Assembly: GCA_011322715.1 (NCBI GenBank)
Contig: DRLX01000303.1
Span: 1-9,726 of the forward strand
DNA length: 9,726 bases
Direction of reading: 5' to 3'
Origin: Desulfobulbaceae bacterium
GTDB taxonomy: Bacteria > Desulfobacterota > Desulfobulbia > Desulfobulbales > Desulfobulbaceae
The translations under genes and the position numbers were made by a program. This document shows positions 1 through 7,547 of the stretch, piece after piece (positions within the stretch are counted from its first letter, which is position 1; the number at the start of each line of letters is the position of its first letter). The notes beneath the pieces were generated by a model. That model had not been told where the DNA came from. It did no database searches and saw only the letters and a program-made list of their open reading frames with translations.

Positions 1-9
1 GACAAAGAG

Positions 10-1839
10 ATGGTTGCCCTTCGACACATACCGGTTTTATCTGCTTCCCAAAATATGCACTATCTCGAAAACGATGAAAAAATCCTCATAGTCGACGACT
101 ATCCCGATTTTGTCCTGCTGCTGCAGGACTTTCTTGAGGAACATGAATTTTCTACACTGAGCGCCGGTTCCGCCGCCCAGTTACGGCAGATAGTGGCCGA
201 GGAAAATATCGCCCTTATTCTACTCGATATCGGCCTGCCGGATGTAAGTGGTCTGGAATTACTGCCCGAACTTAAAAAAGAACACCCCGACCTTGCAGTT
301 ATCATGCTTACGGCCGTGACCGACCTGGAAACCGCCCTTGACTGTATCCGCCGCGGCGCTGACGACTATCTGACCAAGCCAATCAAATTCTCCGCTCTGC
401 TGGCCACCCTGCATACCATCCTGGAAAAACGGCGGCTCACCATCAACAATCGTCGTTATCAGCAACAAATCGAGCAGGCCAGATTCAGGAACCAGCTCCT
501 CCACGAACTGACCCTGCAGATGAATACCGCTTACCTGAGCATGACGGACCTGGATGAAATCCTTCAGGCCATTTTAGTCGGTATCACCGCAGAACAGGGC
601 CTCCGCTTCAACCGGGCCTTCCTCGCCCTCTTTGATGAACAGGGCGAGGCACTTGTCGGCAGACTGGCCATAGGGCCGGGCAACAGAGAAGACGGCGCAC
701 GAATATGGAATGATATACAGACAAAGGACCTCTGCTTTGAGGATCTGATTGGTCGCATCAGGGAACATAGTTTTATCGACAACTCCGAAGTCAATCATAT
801 TGTCCAGGCGTTGCATGTCAATGCCGATCAAAGTGAACATATCTTGATCCGCGTCGCCCGGGAACGGATGTCCATACAGGTAATCAACGGAGAAAGCCCC
901 TGGCCGGTACCGCCGGAACTGCTTGGTCTGCTCCAGGAGGAATCCTTTGTTATCGTACCTCTCTATTCGCCCAGAAGGTCTCTCGGCGTCATCATTGCCG
1001 ACCACTTCGTTACCAGGGAACCCATTTCCGAAGCACTGGTGCAGGACCTGGAGAGCTTCGCCTCCCAGGCCAGTCTGGCCATTGAACACTGCCATTTGTA
1101 TATGGCCATGGAAAATCGGATCCAGGAACTGAAGGCCGTCACCCAGGAGCTTGAACAGAACAAGGACCTGCTGGTTGAAGCCGAACGCTATTCAGCGGTC
1201 GGTCACATGGCCGCCCAACTGGCCCACAAGATTCGCAACCCTATTACCTCCATCGGCGGAACCGCCCGGCTGCTGACCAGAAAAACTAATGACCCGAACT
1301 GGTTGAAATTTCTCAACATGATGACCTCAGAGGTCATCAAAATTGAGACGACCCTGGAGGATCTGTTCAACTTTGTCGAGACGGTCCGGCCGGAAAAGGA
1401 ACCGGTCGCCCTACATGAACTGCTGACCAAGTCCCTCATGCTGTACTACGCGTCCATGAAAAAACAAAATATCAGCCACCGGCTGATCACTCCCGAGCCT
1501 GAACCTGTGCTCCAGCTTGACCGTAAACTTATGCACCAGGCCTTTGTCCACCTCATCCGCAACAGTATTGAAGCAATGCCTGAAGGCGGCAAACTGAAAA
1601 TCACCGTCACCCCGCCTTCCGAAAAAGCTATCCGGATAATCTTTGAAGACACCGGCCCCGGCATTGCCGATGCCAACCTGGCCCTGGCCACGGACCCATT
1701 TTTCACCACCAAGACATTCGGCACCGGCATGGGCCTGACGCTGGTCAAACGAACCATTAAGGATCATCAGGGTTCGCTTCTCATAGAGCGGAGAAAGTCG
1801 GGAGGAACCAGGTTAATTCTCCGGCTACCGACGGCCTGA
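10..1839 (+). CDS. Cytoplasmic hybrid sensor: receiver-GAF-histidine kinase
   Basis: The protein reads as a soluble two-component hybrid with an N-terminal receiver. Counting from the ATG at 10, residues 24-140 are a receiver (acidic pair D29/D30, phospho-acceptor D73 in LLDIGLPD, T101, K123 in LTKP). Residues ~183-360 look like a GAF sensor domain, and ~365-395 like a helical linker. The kinase core follows: H-box at 397-411 with H406, N-box with N518 (RNSIEAM), G1 box FEDTGPGI at 546-552, F-box DPFFTTK, and G2 box GTGMGL. No membrane segment is visible, so it should act in the cytoplasm, probably taking phosphoryl input at D73 and passing it on via H406. The residue after the phospho-acceptor His is Lys, where Glu/Asp is usual. 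The frame is open to the left edge, so the true start may lie outside the window; ATG at 55 is an alternative. Neither ATG has a well-spaced ribosome site. Signal and partner are unknown. It converges with the MFS gene. Confidence 0.88.
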   Translation: MVALRHIPVLSASQNMHYLENDEKILIVDDYPDFVLLLQDFLEEHEFSTLSAGSAAQLRQIVAEENIALILLDIGLPDVSGLELLPELKKEHPDLAVIMLTAVTDLETALDCIRRGADDYLTKPIKFSALLATLHTILEKRRLTINNRRYQQQIEQARFRNQLLHELTLQMNTAYLSMTDLDEILQAILVGITAEQGLRFNRAFLALFDEQGEALVGRLAIGPGNREDGARIWNDIQTKDLCFEDLIGRIREHSFIDNSEVNHIVQALHVNADQSEHILIRVARERMSIQVINGESPWPVPPELLGLLQEESFVIVPLYSPRRSLGVIIADHFVTREPISEALVQDLESFASQASLAIEHCHLYMAMENRIQELKAVTQELEQNKDLLVEAERYSAVGHMAAQLAHKIRNPITSIGGTARLLTRKTNDPNWLKFLNMMTSEVIKIETTLEDLFNFVETVRPEKEPVALHELLTKSLMLYYASMKKQNISHRLITPEPEPVLQLDRKLMHQAFVHLIRNSIEAMPEGGKLKITVTPPSEKAIRIIFEDTGPGIADANLALATDPFFTTKTFGTGMGLTLVKRTIKDHQGSLLIERRKSGGTRLILRLPTA

Positions 1840-1902
1840 CACGTCAATCGTAAACTTATCATCCTCGGTGAACGGTTATCAATCGTCTCCACAGATTCCC
1901 AA

Positions 1903-3345
1903 TCAAGGGGATGGAGATTCCCTGTTCTCCGGCTGTCCCCGCAACCAGGAAGTCAGCACCGCCACCAGCCCGATCCAGCTACCAACCACAAACGTCTGAT
2001 GCAATGCCCCAATGAACGAGGCGACCTGTCCAGGTGCATACTCTCTGATATCAAGCCCTCCCGTAAGCCTGGAATACGTATGAGCAAAGATAAATCCTGC
2101 TACCGCCGTCCCCAGAAGCATCCCCATATTCCTGCTTGTTGCCAGAAGGCTTGAGGTGATACCGCTTTTATCATGGGCGACACCGGCAAGGGCCGCTGCT
2201 GAATTCGGAGCCAGAAACATGGCCTGCCCAACGCCAAGCAATGCAAGGGCGGTAATGATAAAAGCAGCAGGGGAATCGGATGTCAACCTGGTCAGCAGGA
2301 GAAGGCTGAACAGACAAATGGACAAACCACCACTGGCAATGATCCGGGCACCGATTTTATCATGCAACCTCCCTGCCAATGGTGCGACAAAAAATACACA
2401 AAGCGGCACCGCCATCATGAACCAGCCAACCCGATCCGGTGGAAAACCTCGTACCGAACTGAGATAAAACGGCATCAGCAGCAGAACCAAAAACAAGACT
2501 ACAAAGGAAAGCATGGCGCTGACCATGGCCATGGCAAAAAAACGATCCAGGAAAAGACGAAGAGGAAGCAGTGGCTGACCCTGCCGCAATTCATAGACAA
2601 TAAACAGGATCCAGAAAAAAGCGGCGGCGAGGGAAAAAGACCAGGACCAGACAAGTGCCGACTGCCCGCAACATCCCTTGCCGGCATGGGTCTGGGTCAA
2701 CAACACAATCGATATGGTAACGGCAAACAGATACAATACGCCTCCGATTAGATCAAAGCTGGTTGCACGCCCGGACATACGACGCGGACGGCCGATGGGC
2801 AGCAGTATCTTTCTCCAAAAAATATACACCAGCAGGCCGATGGGGACCGTCACCAAAAAAATAAATCGCCAATGGGACCAGCGCAGGAGCAGGCCGCTTA
2901 CTGCCGGTCCGGTCATCAATCCCAGGGAGGTGGCAATACCGACCATCCCTAACCCTTCCCCCAGATGTTCACGAGGATAGCTGCTGTTGATCAAGGCCGG
3001 TCCCATGGCCATCATCATGGACGCACCGATAGCCTGGATAAAACGGGCGCCGATAAGAAATCCAAGCGACGGGGAGAGAGAACAGCACAGGGAACCAATG
3101 GTAAATAACAATATTCCCCGACTATAAAGACGTCCCTGTCCAATGGTGTTTGCGAAATATCCCCAAAACAGCAGAGTCACGGTAACGACAAGCAGATACA
3201 TCAGGACCACCCACTCCGTCATCGCCAATGAACCGCCGAAGACCTTCATCAAGGTAGGCAGGGCCACGTTGACCATGGAGCTGTCCATGGTCGACATAAA
3301 AACACCAATCGAAACTACAAGAAGAATACGATGATGCTTCTGCAT
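1903..3345 (-). CDS. MFS drug-efflux-type transporter (DHA2, 14-TM class)
   Basis: This is an inner-membrane major facilitator protein of 480 residues, a usual length for the 14-helix EmrB/QacA (DHA2) group of proton-coupled exporters. The N-terminal helix carries the DHA2 signature MDSSMVNVALP (20-30). A degenerate motif A, starting at G62 with an RLYSRG end, lies in the helix 2-3 loop. The antiporter motif C region is at ~131-152, with G146-P147. Hydrophobic helices continue to ~466, followed by a short polar tail. The ATG is needed to keep helix 1 intact although the bases before it (AT-rich, mostly T) lack a good ribosome site. A possible promoter lies just upstream and a terminator separates it from the barrel gene, so it is probably transcribed alone. 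Export is inferred from the family; the substrate cannot be told from sequence. Confidence 0.88.
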   Translation of the reverse strand: MQKHHRILLVVSIGVFMSTMDSSMVNVALPTLMKVFGGSLAMTEWVVLMYLLVVTVTLLFWGYFANTIGQGRLYSRGILLFTIGSLCCSLSPSLGFLIGARFIQAIGASMMMAMGPALINSSYPREHLGEGLGMVGIATSLGLMTGPAVSGLLLRWSHWRFIFLVTVPIGLLVYIFWRKILLPIGRPRRMSGRATSFDLIGGVLYLFAVTISIVLLTQTHAGKGCCGQSALVWSWSFSLAAAFFWILFIVYELRQGQPLLPLRLFLDRFFAMAMVSAMLSFVVLFLVLLLMPFYLSSVRGFPPDRVGWFMMAVPLCVFFVAPLAGRLHDKIGARIIASGGLSICLFSLLLLTRLTSDSPAAFIITALALLGVGQAMFLAPNSAAALAGVAHDKSGITSSLLATSRNMGMLLGTAVAGFIFAHTYSRLTGGLDIREYAPGQVASFIGALHQTFVVGSWIGLVAVLTSWLRGQPENRESPSP

Positions 3346-3359
3346 AGAAAAAAGAATGT

Positions 3360-3388
3360 TTTATACAATAAGAAAAAGCATTTGAGAA
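3360..3388 (-). promoter_or_regulatory. Candidate sigma-70 promoter for the MFS gene
   Basis: On the minus strand TTCTCA (3388-3383) and TATAAA (3365-3360) are separated by 17 bases in an AT-rich stretch ending 14 bases before the ATG. The -10 is a fair match, the -35 is weak. If used, the leader would be very short, which fits the missing ribosome site. This is inference from motif match only. Confidence 0.35.
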
Positions 3389-3442
3389 GAACTGGAAGTT
3401 TTCGGACAATTTTTCACAAACACATTCAGGGTATAGTTGGAC

Positions 3443-3471
3443 AAAAAAACAGCATTCCTGCAAAACAGGAA
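3443..3471 (-). terminator. Rho-independent terminator of the barrel gene
   Basis: Read on the minus strand, TTCCTG-TTTTG-CAGGAA (3471-3455) forms a 6-bp hairpin. A few bases later it is followed by seven T residues (complement of the A run 3443-3449). It lies 39 bases past the barrel gene stop and upstream of the MFS promoter candidate, the right place to insulate the two genes. The stem is short, so termination may be partial. Confidence 0.5.
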
Positions 3472-3509
3472 AACAAAAAAATGATGGCTACAATTGGGAA
3501 AAAGGGAAA

Positions 3510-4202
3510 TCAGTAGGAAAAACTGATGGAAAGGCCGCCATACAAGACATCCTTACCTGCAGTGTCTTGCTCGGAACTCGCCCGGAAAGCAGGGGCTTGC
3601 CTCTCTTGACCAGGCAAGGTACGTGACCACTGCAACTCAGGAGTAATGGTAATATATTTTTTATAAGAGACAGGCATATTCAGGAGAAAGGAAAAAATCC
3701 GGCCGTTACTGAGACTGTAGGGATCATCCATCAGCATGGTCTTACCGGAGACGCCGAGAACTATATCATCATGGGGCTTGTAGGAGGTGGAGAGATCAAG
3801 GGTAAGATACCAGGATCGGCTGTTATCATAGACATTGAACCCCATCGGATCATCAAGACCAAGGTAAACCGCTCCGAGATTGCCTTCGACTGCTCCGGAG
3901 GTATAGATATAGCCCGCTGAAAATCCAAGCAGACCCGATGATCCCTCATAGGAAAAAGTAATACTCCTTCCATTCAGACGGGCCTTATCCACCGCCAGTC
4001 CCTTATAGAGATCTTTGGAGCTTTCAATCCGCACGACCGGGGTTTTCCCGGAATCAACACCATACAGACCAGCGGCAAGCAACCTGTTGACGGCACTGTC
4101 CCACAGGGGCAGATCATTGCTCTCCGCCCGTAGCGGACTGCTGATTACCATTGTCCCGGCAAGCACCAGGAAAAGTAATATGAGAGAGTGATTTTTCATC
4201 AT
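3510..4202 (-). CDS. Secreted orphan protein, probable outer-membrane beta-barrel
   Basis: I do not recognise the family. Starting at the ATG-ATG pair (4202/4199), the first 25 residues are a signal peptide: MKN, a hydrophobic core LILLFLVLAG, then a cleavage-like site PLRA followed by ES. The mature part (~205 residues) has alternating polar/hydrophobic strands rich in Gly, Ser, Tyr (for example ITFSYEGSSG, WYLTLDLSTSYKP, ITITPELQW). It ends in SISFSY, a terminal aromatic like the sorting signal of outer-membrane barrels. The mature N-terminal ~45 residues look helical and may form a plug or periplasmic segment. Upstream in-frame codons to 4301 contain the promoter candidate, so the longer start is unlikely. 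No good ribosome site is visible. It has its own promoter and terminator candidates and so looks monocistronic. The barrel assignment is an inference; a lipid- or ligand-binding periplasmic protein is the alternative. Confidence 0.7.
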   Translation of the reverse strand: MMKNHSLILLFLVLAGTMVISSPLRAESNDLPLWDSAVNRLLAAGLYGVDSGKTPVVRIESSKDLYKGLAVDKARLNGRSITFSYEGSSGLLGFSAGYIYTSGAVEGNLGAVYLGLDDPMGFNVYDNSRSWYLTLDLSTSYKPHDDIVLGVSGKTMLMDDPYSLSNGRIFSFLLNMPVSYKKYITITPELQWSRTLPGQERQAPAFRASSEQDTAGKDVLYGGLSISFSY

Positions 4203-4241
4203 ACGGGCACACACTGTAAAAATAATTTTTCCGATATGAAT

Positions 4242-4270
4242 ACTATAATGCACCCGGCTCAAAAAACCAA
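4242..4270 (-). promoter_or_regulatory. Candidate sigma-70 promoter for the secreted protein gene
   Basis: On the minus strand TTGGTT (4270-4265) and TATAGT (4247-4242) are spaced 17 bases apart and lie about 40 bases before the ATG pair. The -10 differs from consensus at one base; the -35 keeps only TTG plus weak agreement. Its place inside the longer open frame supports the internal start at 4202. This is a motif match only. Confidence 0.4.
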
Positions 4271-4390
4271 TACAATTTTTTGAACTCTTACGAAGAGTCA
4301 ATACAAAAAACTGTTCTTTTCCGACGGCAACATCTTGTTCTCAAAAGGCAAACAAGACGTCGAACTCCCCAAGAAAAAATGCCCGTTGCT

Positions 4391-5629
4391 TTACACGGAA
4401 ATTTTTTTGGGCAGCAACAGGTTAAGGACCACTCCGACAATAGCGGCCAGACCGATTCCCCGAACCATGAAGTCGGCATATCCCAAGGCCATATCACCGA
4501 TACCAAAGACCAGAATAAGAGAAACAATGATCATATTTCTCGGCTGGGCAAGATCCGTGCCTTCCCGGACCAGACTATTCATACCGATGGTGGCGATCGT
4601 GCCGAAAAGGAGAGTCATGATTCCACCCATAACCGGAGTGGGAATAGTTGCCAGTACGGCACCCAGAGTCCCGGAAAAGGAGAGGACGATGGCCGTTAAA
4701 GCCGCCCAGGTCATAATGGCAGGGTTAAAGGCCCGGGTCAGGGTCACGGCTCCGGTCACCTCGGAATAGGTAGTGTTCGGCGGCCCACCGACCATGGCGG
4801 CAAAGGACGTTGCCAAACCGTCGCCAAGGAGTGTGCGATGCAGGCCCGGTTTAACCAGAAAATCCTCTCCTACCACATGACTGATCGCCAGCATATCGCC
4901 GATATGTTCGATGGCCGGCGCAATAGCCACAGGAACAATAAAAAATACGGCCTGCCAGTTGAGCTGGGGAAAGACAAATTCAGGCACTGAGAAAAAGGGC
5001 GCCTTGAGAACCGGGGCGAAATCGACCAGACCCAAAAGCAGGGAAATCAGATATCCGGCGGAGATACCGATCAAAATGGCAAGCAGACGCACCATACCTT
5101 TACCGAGCAAAACGGCGAGAACCGTCACCAGCAGAGAACTCAAAGCGACGATCAGGGCAGGGCCCTGGGCTACCAGCACCGCCGTACCGTCGCCGGTTTT
5201 GCCCATGGCAAGATGAACGGCGACCGGCGCCAGATTGAGTCCAATCACCATAATAACCGGACCAACGACGACCGGGGGCAGCACCTTTTTAATAATTGAA
5301 AGACCACGCAGAACAATCAATCCGGAAAGCATTAGATAAACCAGTCCGGCCGCCAGCAGTCCGGACAGGGTTGCCGGGATACCCCAGGTTTGAACGCCGT
5401 AAATGATGGGAGCAATAAAGGCAAAAGAAGAGGCCAGAAATATCGGTACCTTTCTCTTGGTAACAATCTGAAATATCAGCGTCCCGACACCGGCGGTAAA
5501 CAGGGCGACACTGGGATTAAGTCCCGTTAAAATAGGCACCAGTACAAGGGCGCCAAAGGCCACGCAAAGCATTTGCATGCCGATAACCGCCTGCCGGATA
5601 ACAGTCATTGTTTCGCTTTTATCTGCCAT
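4391..5629 (-). CDS. uraA: Uracil permease, NCS2 (nucleobase:cation symporter-2) family
   Basis: This is an inner-membrane proton-coupled nucleobase importer, 412 residues, normal for UraA/PyrP. Segments recalled from E. coli UraA are recognisable throughout: FGALVLVPIL near helix 1 (25-34), the SSFAF strand (68-72), and the paired substrate-site regions AIEHIGD (239-245) and PNTTYSEVTG (284-293). E241 and E290 fall at the same numbers as the uracil- and proton-coupling glutamates of E. coli UraA. Position 245 is Asp here, where UraA has a uracil-contacting His. About 14 hydrophobic segments are visible. The start has a strong ribosome site (AAGGAGA, 4 bases before ATG). It lies 199 bases downstream of upp on the same strand, repeating the familiar upp-uraA order, so uracil is the most likely substrate; xanthine or another base cannot be excluded because of D245. 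Confidence 0.92.
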   Translation of the reverse strand: MADKSETMTVIRQAVIGMQMLCVAFGALVLVPILTGLNPSVALFTAGVGTLIFQIVTKRKVPIFLASSFAFIAPIIYGVQTWGIPATLSGLLAAGLVYLMLSGLIVLRGLSIIKKVLPPVVVGPVIMVIGLNLAPVAVHLAMGKTGDGTAVLVAQGPALIVALSSLLVTVLAVLLGKGMVRLLAILIGISAGYLISLLLGLVDFAPVLKAPFFSVPEFVFPQLNWQAVFFIVPVAIAPAIEHIGDMLAISHVVGEDFLVKPGLHRTLLGDGLATSFAAMVGGPPNTTYSEVTGAVTLTRAFNPAIMTWAALTAIVLSFSGTLGAVLATIPTPVMGGIMTLLFGTIATIGMNSLVREGTDLAQPRNMIIVSLILVFGIGDMALGYADFMVRGIGLAAIVGVVLNLLLPKKISV

Positions 5630-5828
5630 GTTCTCTCCTTAATCGTCCTTGTTTTTTCCAGGGAGCCCGGTCGAAAAGTGTTACATCCGAAAAATCAAAC
5701 CCATGTCGACCCGCCGCACGACGAAACAGGATAGGCCTCCCGATAGCCCTGTTTTGCTTTTGACATCAATAAACCATGCGACACCCGTCGGCACCATCTC
5801 CGAATCTTCCCCGCCATACCCGCATCGG
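5630..5828 (-). other. upp-uraA intergenic stretch
   Basis: This 199-base gap lies between two same-strand salvage genes and shows no convincing reading frame. One inverted repeat, AAACAGG (5724-5730) with CCTGTTT (5748-5754), could form a 7-bp stem with a 17-base loop. On the plus strand it is followed by a T-rich run, but no plus-strand gene exists to terminate, and on the minus strand it lacks a T tract. The gap could hold a processing site or a second promoter for uraA; neither is clear. The uraA ribosome site sits at its uraA end. Confidence 0.35.
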
Positions 5829-6455
5829 CTATTTTGTCCCGAAAATTTTATCCCCGGCATCGCCCAATCCCGGTAATATATAGCCGTCTCCATTAAGATG
5901 ATCATCAATGGCGGCGACATAGATATCAACATCGGGGTGTACTTTTTTCATCCGTTCAATACCTTCCGGGGCCGCAACAAGAAATATCCCTAAAATATCC
6001 TTGCAGCCGGCGCGTTTCAGCATGTCCACCGTTGCGACCAGAGTGCCGCCGGTAGCCAGCATGGGATCAAGAATCATGGCCTTGCGCTGATCAATATCCT
6101 GCACCAGTTTTTCAAAATAGGTGACCGGTTCCAGCGTTTCCTCGTTACGATACAGCCCCACCACCGATACCTTGGCGCTGGGGATCGCCTGCAGCACACC
6201 GTCCATCATACCGATGCCGGCACGAAGGATAGGCACAATGGTAATCTTTTTCCCCTTGATCCGTTCCACCTTGACCGGTCCGGACCAGCACTCTATGGTC
6301 ACCATCTCCGCAGGCAGATCACGGGTGGCCTCATAGGTCAGCAACATGCCGACCTCTGCCGACAGATCTCGAAAGTCCTTGGTGGAAATGCTTTTTTCCC
6401 GCAATAACCCAAGCTTATGACGAATCAACGGATGGACGATTTCATAGACAGCCAT
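5829..6455 (-). CDS. upp: Uracil phosphoribosyltransferase
   Basis: The enzyme converts uracil plus PRPP to UMP and pyrophosphate in the cytoplasm, the key step of uracil salvage. The protein is 208 residues, the usual full length. It has the type I phosphoribosyltransferase PRPP loop AMILDPMLATGGT (126-138), the upstream segment IVPILRAGIGM (73-83), and the family-specific C-terminal uracil-binding stretch GYILPGLGDAGD (191-202) followed by KIFGTK. No key residue seems missing. The ATG at 6455 has a good ribosome site (AGGAGA, 5 bases upstream). Downstream on the same strand is the uracil permease, upstream a uracil-DNA glycosylase separated by a 333-base gap that holds an inverted-repeat element. 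I saw no PyrR-type binding site in the leader. This is one of the most secure calls in the window. Confidence 0.97.
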   Translation of the reverse strand: MAVYEIVHPLIRHKLGLLREKSISTKDFRDLSAEVGMLLTYEATRDLPAEMVTIECWSGPVKVERIKGKKITIVPILRAGIGMMDGVLQAIPSAKVSVVGLYRNEETLEPVTYFEKLVQDIDQRKAMILDPMLATGGTLVATVDMLKRAGCKDILGIFLVAAPEGIERMKKVHPDVDIYVAAIDDHLNGDGYILPGLGDAGDKIFGTK

Positions 6456-6788
6456 ATTTTTCTCCTATACCTCTATTGATGAACTCACAAAAAGTCCAAA
6501 CAATGCTTGAAGATGGCTAAGTAAAAACACAGATATACGAGTAAGCGTAGACTCCGAGGAGCAATGTTCTATGGCGGCTCTCAACCATACGTGAGTATGT
6601 TGAAAATTGCCAGAGAACACACGACGCAGTAGATCGAAGTTATTACGAGGCCATCTCTATTGATCAATGGAAAAAGCGAAGCACGCTATCACATTTTTAC
6701 TGTTCCGGCCAGGGATAAAACAAAACCTGCTGAGATAATTGTTTACCCGGTGCAATAAGTCGATCGCTTCTCTATTCCATGGGGCGGC
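6456..6788. other. 333-base gap between udg and upp
   Basis: No credible gene lies here; the longest ATG-started frame I noticed is 22 codons (from 6564), inside the hairpin. The right third (6665-6788) is plain sequence between the glycosylase stop and the element, with no T-tailed hairpin I would call a terminator. On the minus strand a TTGTTT / TAAAAA pair with 18-base spacing just downstream of udg is a weak promoter candidate for upp. The rest is the inverted-repeat element described separately, plus the upp ribosome site. Confidence 0.5.
6471..6664. repeat. Imperfect inverted-repeat element with flanking 10-bp direct repeats (MITE/REP-like)
   Basis: The outer arms AGATGGC..GTAA (6511-6524) and its complement (6643-6656) pair. 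Inward, GTTCT.TGGC (left, ~6566-6576) pairs with GCCA.AGAAC (right, ~6609-6618). The apex is a tight hairpin, CATAC-GTGA-GTATG at 6586-6599, extended by CAA/TTG. The left arm carries about 18 extra bases between its outer and inner halves. The 10-mer CTCTATTGAT occurs at 6471-6480 and again at 6655-6664, like a target duplication, though 30 unpaired bases lie between the first copy and the left arm. Similarity after both copies (TGAT.AA, then AAAAAG) could instead mean a longer imperfect direct repeat. No transposase is present. The words resemble dispersed intergenic hairpins I recall from this bacterial group, but that is memory, not a search. Confidence 0.55.
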
Positions 6789-7547
6789 TCACCTGTTGAG
6801 CTGCCGCTGCAGCATTTGTAAATCCTGCCAGACCATTTGTTTCATCTCCACATGCTGAAGCAGGAAACGGGGATGAAACGTCGGCATGATCCGGACCGGC
6901 GAACCGCCGACACCACTATAGGCATAGAAACGACCCCGCAACCGGACCAGGGGAGCTGAAGAGCCGGTCAGCAAACCGGCCGCCTGCTCACCCATGGCCA
7001 GAATAAATGCAGGCCGTAAGGCTGCAATTTCCCGTTTCAGATGAAAAAAACAGCGACGGGCGCATTCCTTGTCCGGTTGCCCATCTACCGCAACACACTT
7101 GACCACATTGCAAACATACACCTCATCCATGGACAGCTTGATGGCGGCCATCATCCGGCGGAGCATGTTATCTTCCTCCGTCCCGAAGATGACCTCATCA
7201 GGGGCTATCCCTTCTGCCGGACGGGGGAGATCCCCAACTACCATAAGGCGGGGATGGTCCGGCCCACGACCAAACACCTGTCCCAAACGGTGCACTTTTG
7301 GCATACATTGCTCACACTGGGCAATATCCTTCCGTATACCGACCATGGAGAACTGTGGGTTCCGGGATTTCTGCGAGGACGTTGCCGTCGCCTGCCTTCG
7401 TCCCCGTCCCACATCGTTTTGTGAGCGCGATAAAAAAAGCGTCTGCAGGTGTTCTTTTTGCGGATAGTTTATAATTCCAACACGCTGGTGAAAGCGCAGC
7501 AGATCACGTACCTGTACGGTTAAATCTCCCAGCAAAAGAGGATCCAC
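6789..7547 (-). CDS. Uracil-DNA glycosylase, family 4-like iron-sulfur type
   Basis: The protein matches family-4 uracil-DNA glycosylases, which excise uracil from DNA. In the longer 273-residue frame from the TTG at 7610, the [4Fe-4S] ligands are C99 and C102 (CEQC), C172 (NVVKC) and C187, with an extra C183. VFGRGPDHPRLMVVGD (112-127) fits the strand leading to motif 1, N168 is the conserved uracil-contacting Asn, and H246 is in the motif FHPRFLL. Motif 1, normally GEAPG..ED, reads GDLPRPAEG (126-134), and the following GRPFxG turn is also altered. An N-terminal helical extension (~25-60) and a polar linker precede the domain. I prefer GTG at 7547 (252 residues) because AGGAGG lies 11 bases upstream; the TTG at 7610 has no ribosome site. 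DNA repair is the family role; activity on uracil is less certain given motif 1. Confidence 0.82.
   Translation of the reverse strand: MDPLLLGDLTVQVRDLLRFHQRVGIINYPQKEHLQTLFLSRSQNDVGRGRRQATATSSQKSRNPQFSMVGIRKDIAQCEQCMPKVHRLGQVFGRGPDHPRLMVVGDLPRPAEGIAPDEVIFGTEEDNMLRRMMAAIKLSMDEVYVCNVVKCVAVDGQPDKECARRCFFHLKREIAALRPAFILAMGEQAAGLLTGSSAPLVRLRGRFYAYSGVGGSPVRIMPTFHPRFLLQHVEMKQMVWQDLQMLQRQLNR

Noticed and set aside
574..1095. 173-codon minus-strand open frame within the sensor kinase gene
   Set aside because: It lies wholly inside a gene with clear GAF and kinase domains; its product shows no domain and it is a shadow of the biased codon use.
2362..2751. 129-codon plus-strand frame opposite the MFS gene, rich in Lys and Gln
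   Set aside because: It is antisense to well-supported transmembrane coding sequence and low in complexity; no start signal is seen.
4280..4301. Hairpin ACTCTT-ACG-AAGAGT near 4285-4299 as a terminator for uraA
   Set aside because: The stem is short and on the minus strand is followed by A residues, not T. It may be chance or part of the next gene's promoter region.
4203..4301. Longer start for the secreted protein gene at 4301
   Set aside because: It would put 33 polar residues in front of a good signal peptide, and a promoter candidate lies inside the extension.
5724..5754. Inverted repeat AAACAGG/CCTGTTT in the upp-uraA gap, followed on the plus strand by T-rich bases
   Set aside because: It would terminate a plus-strand transcript, but no plus-strand gene precedes it. 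On the minus strand it has no T tract, so I do not call a terminator.
6564..6632. Short plus-strand frame of 22 codons starting at ATG inside the hairpin element
   Set aside because: It has no ribosome site, no family resemblance, and is fully explained by the inverted repeat.
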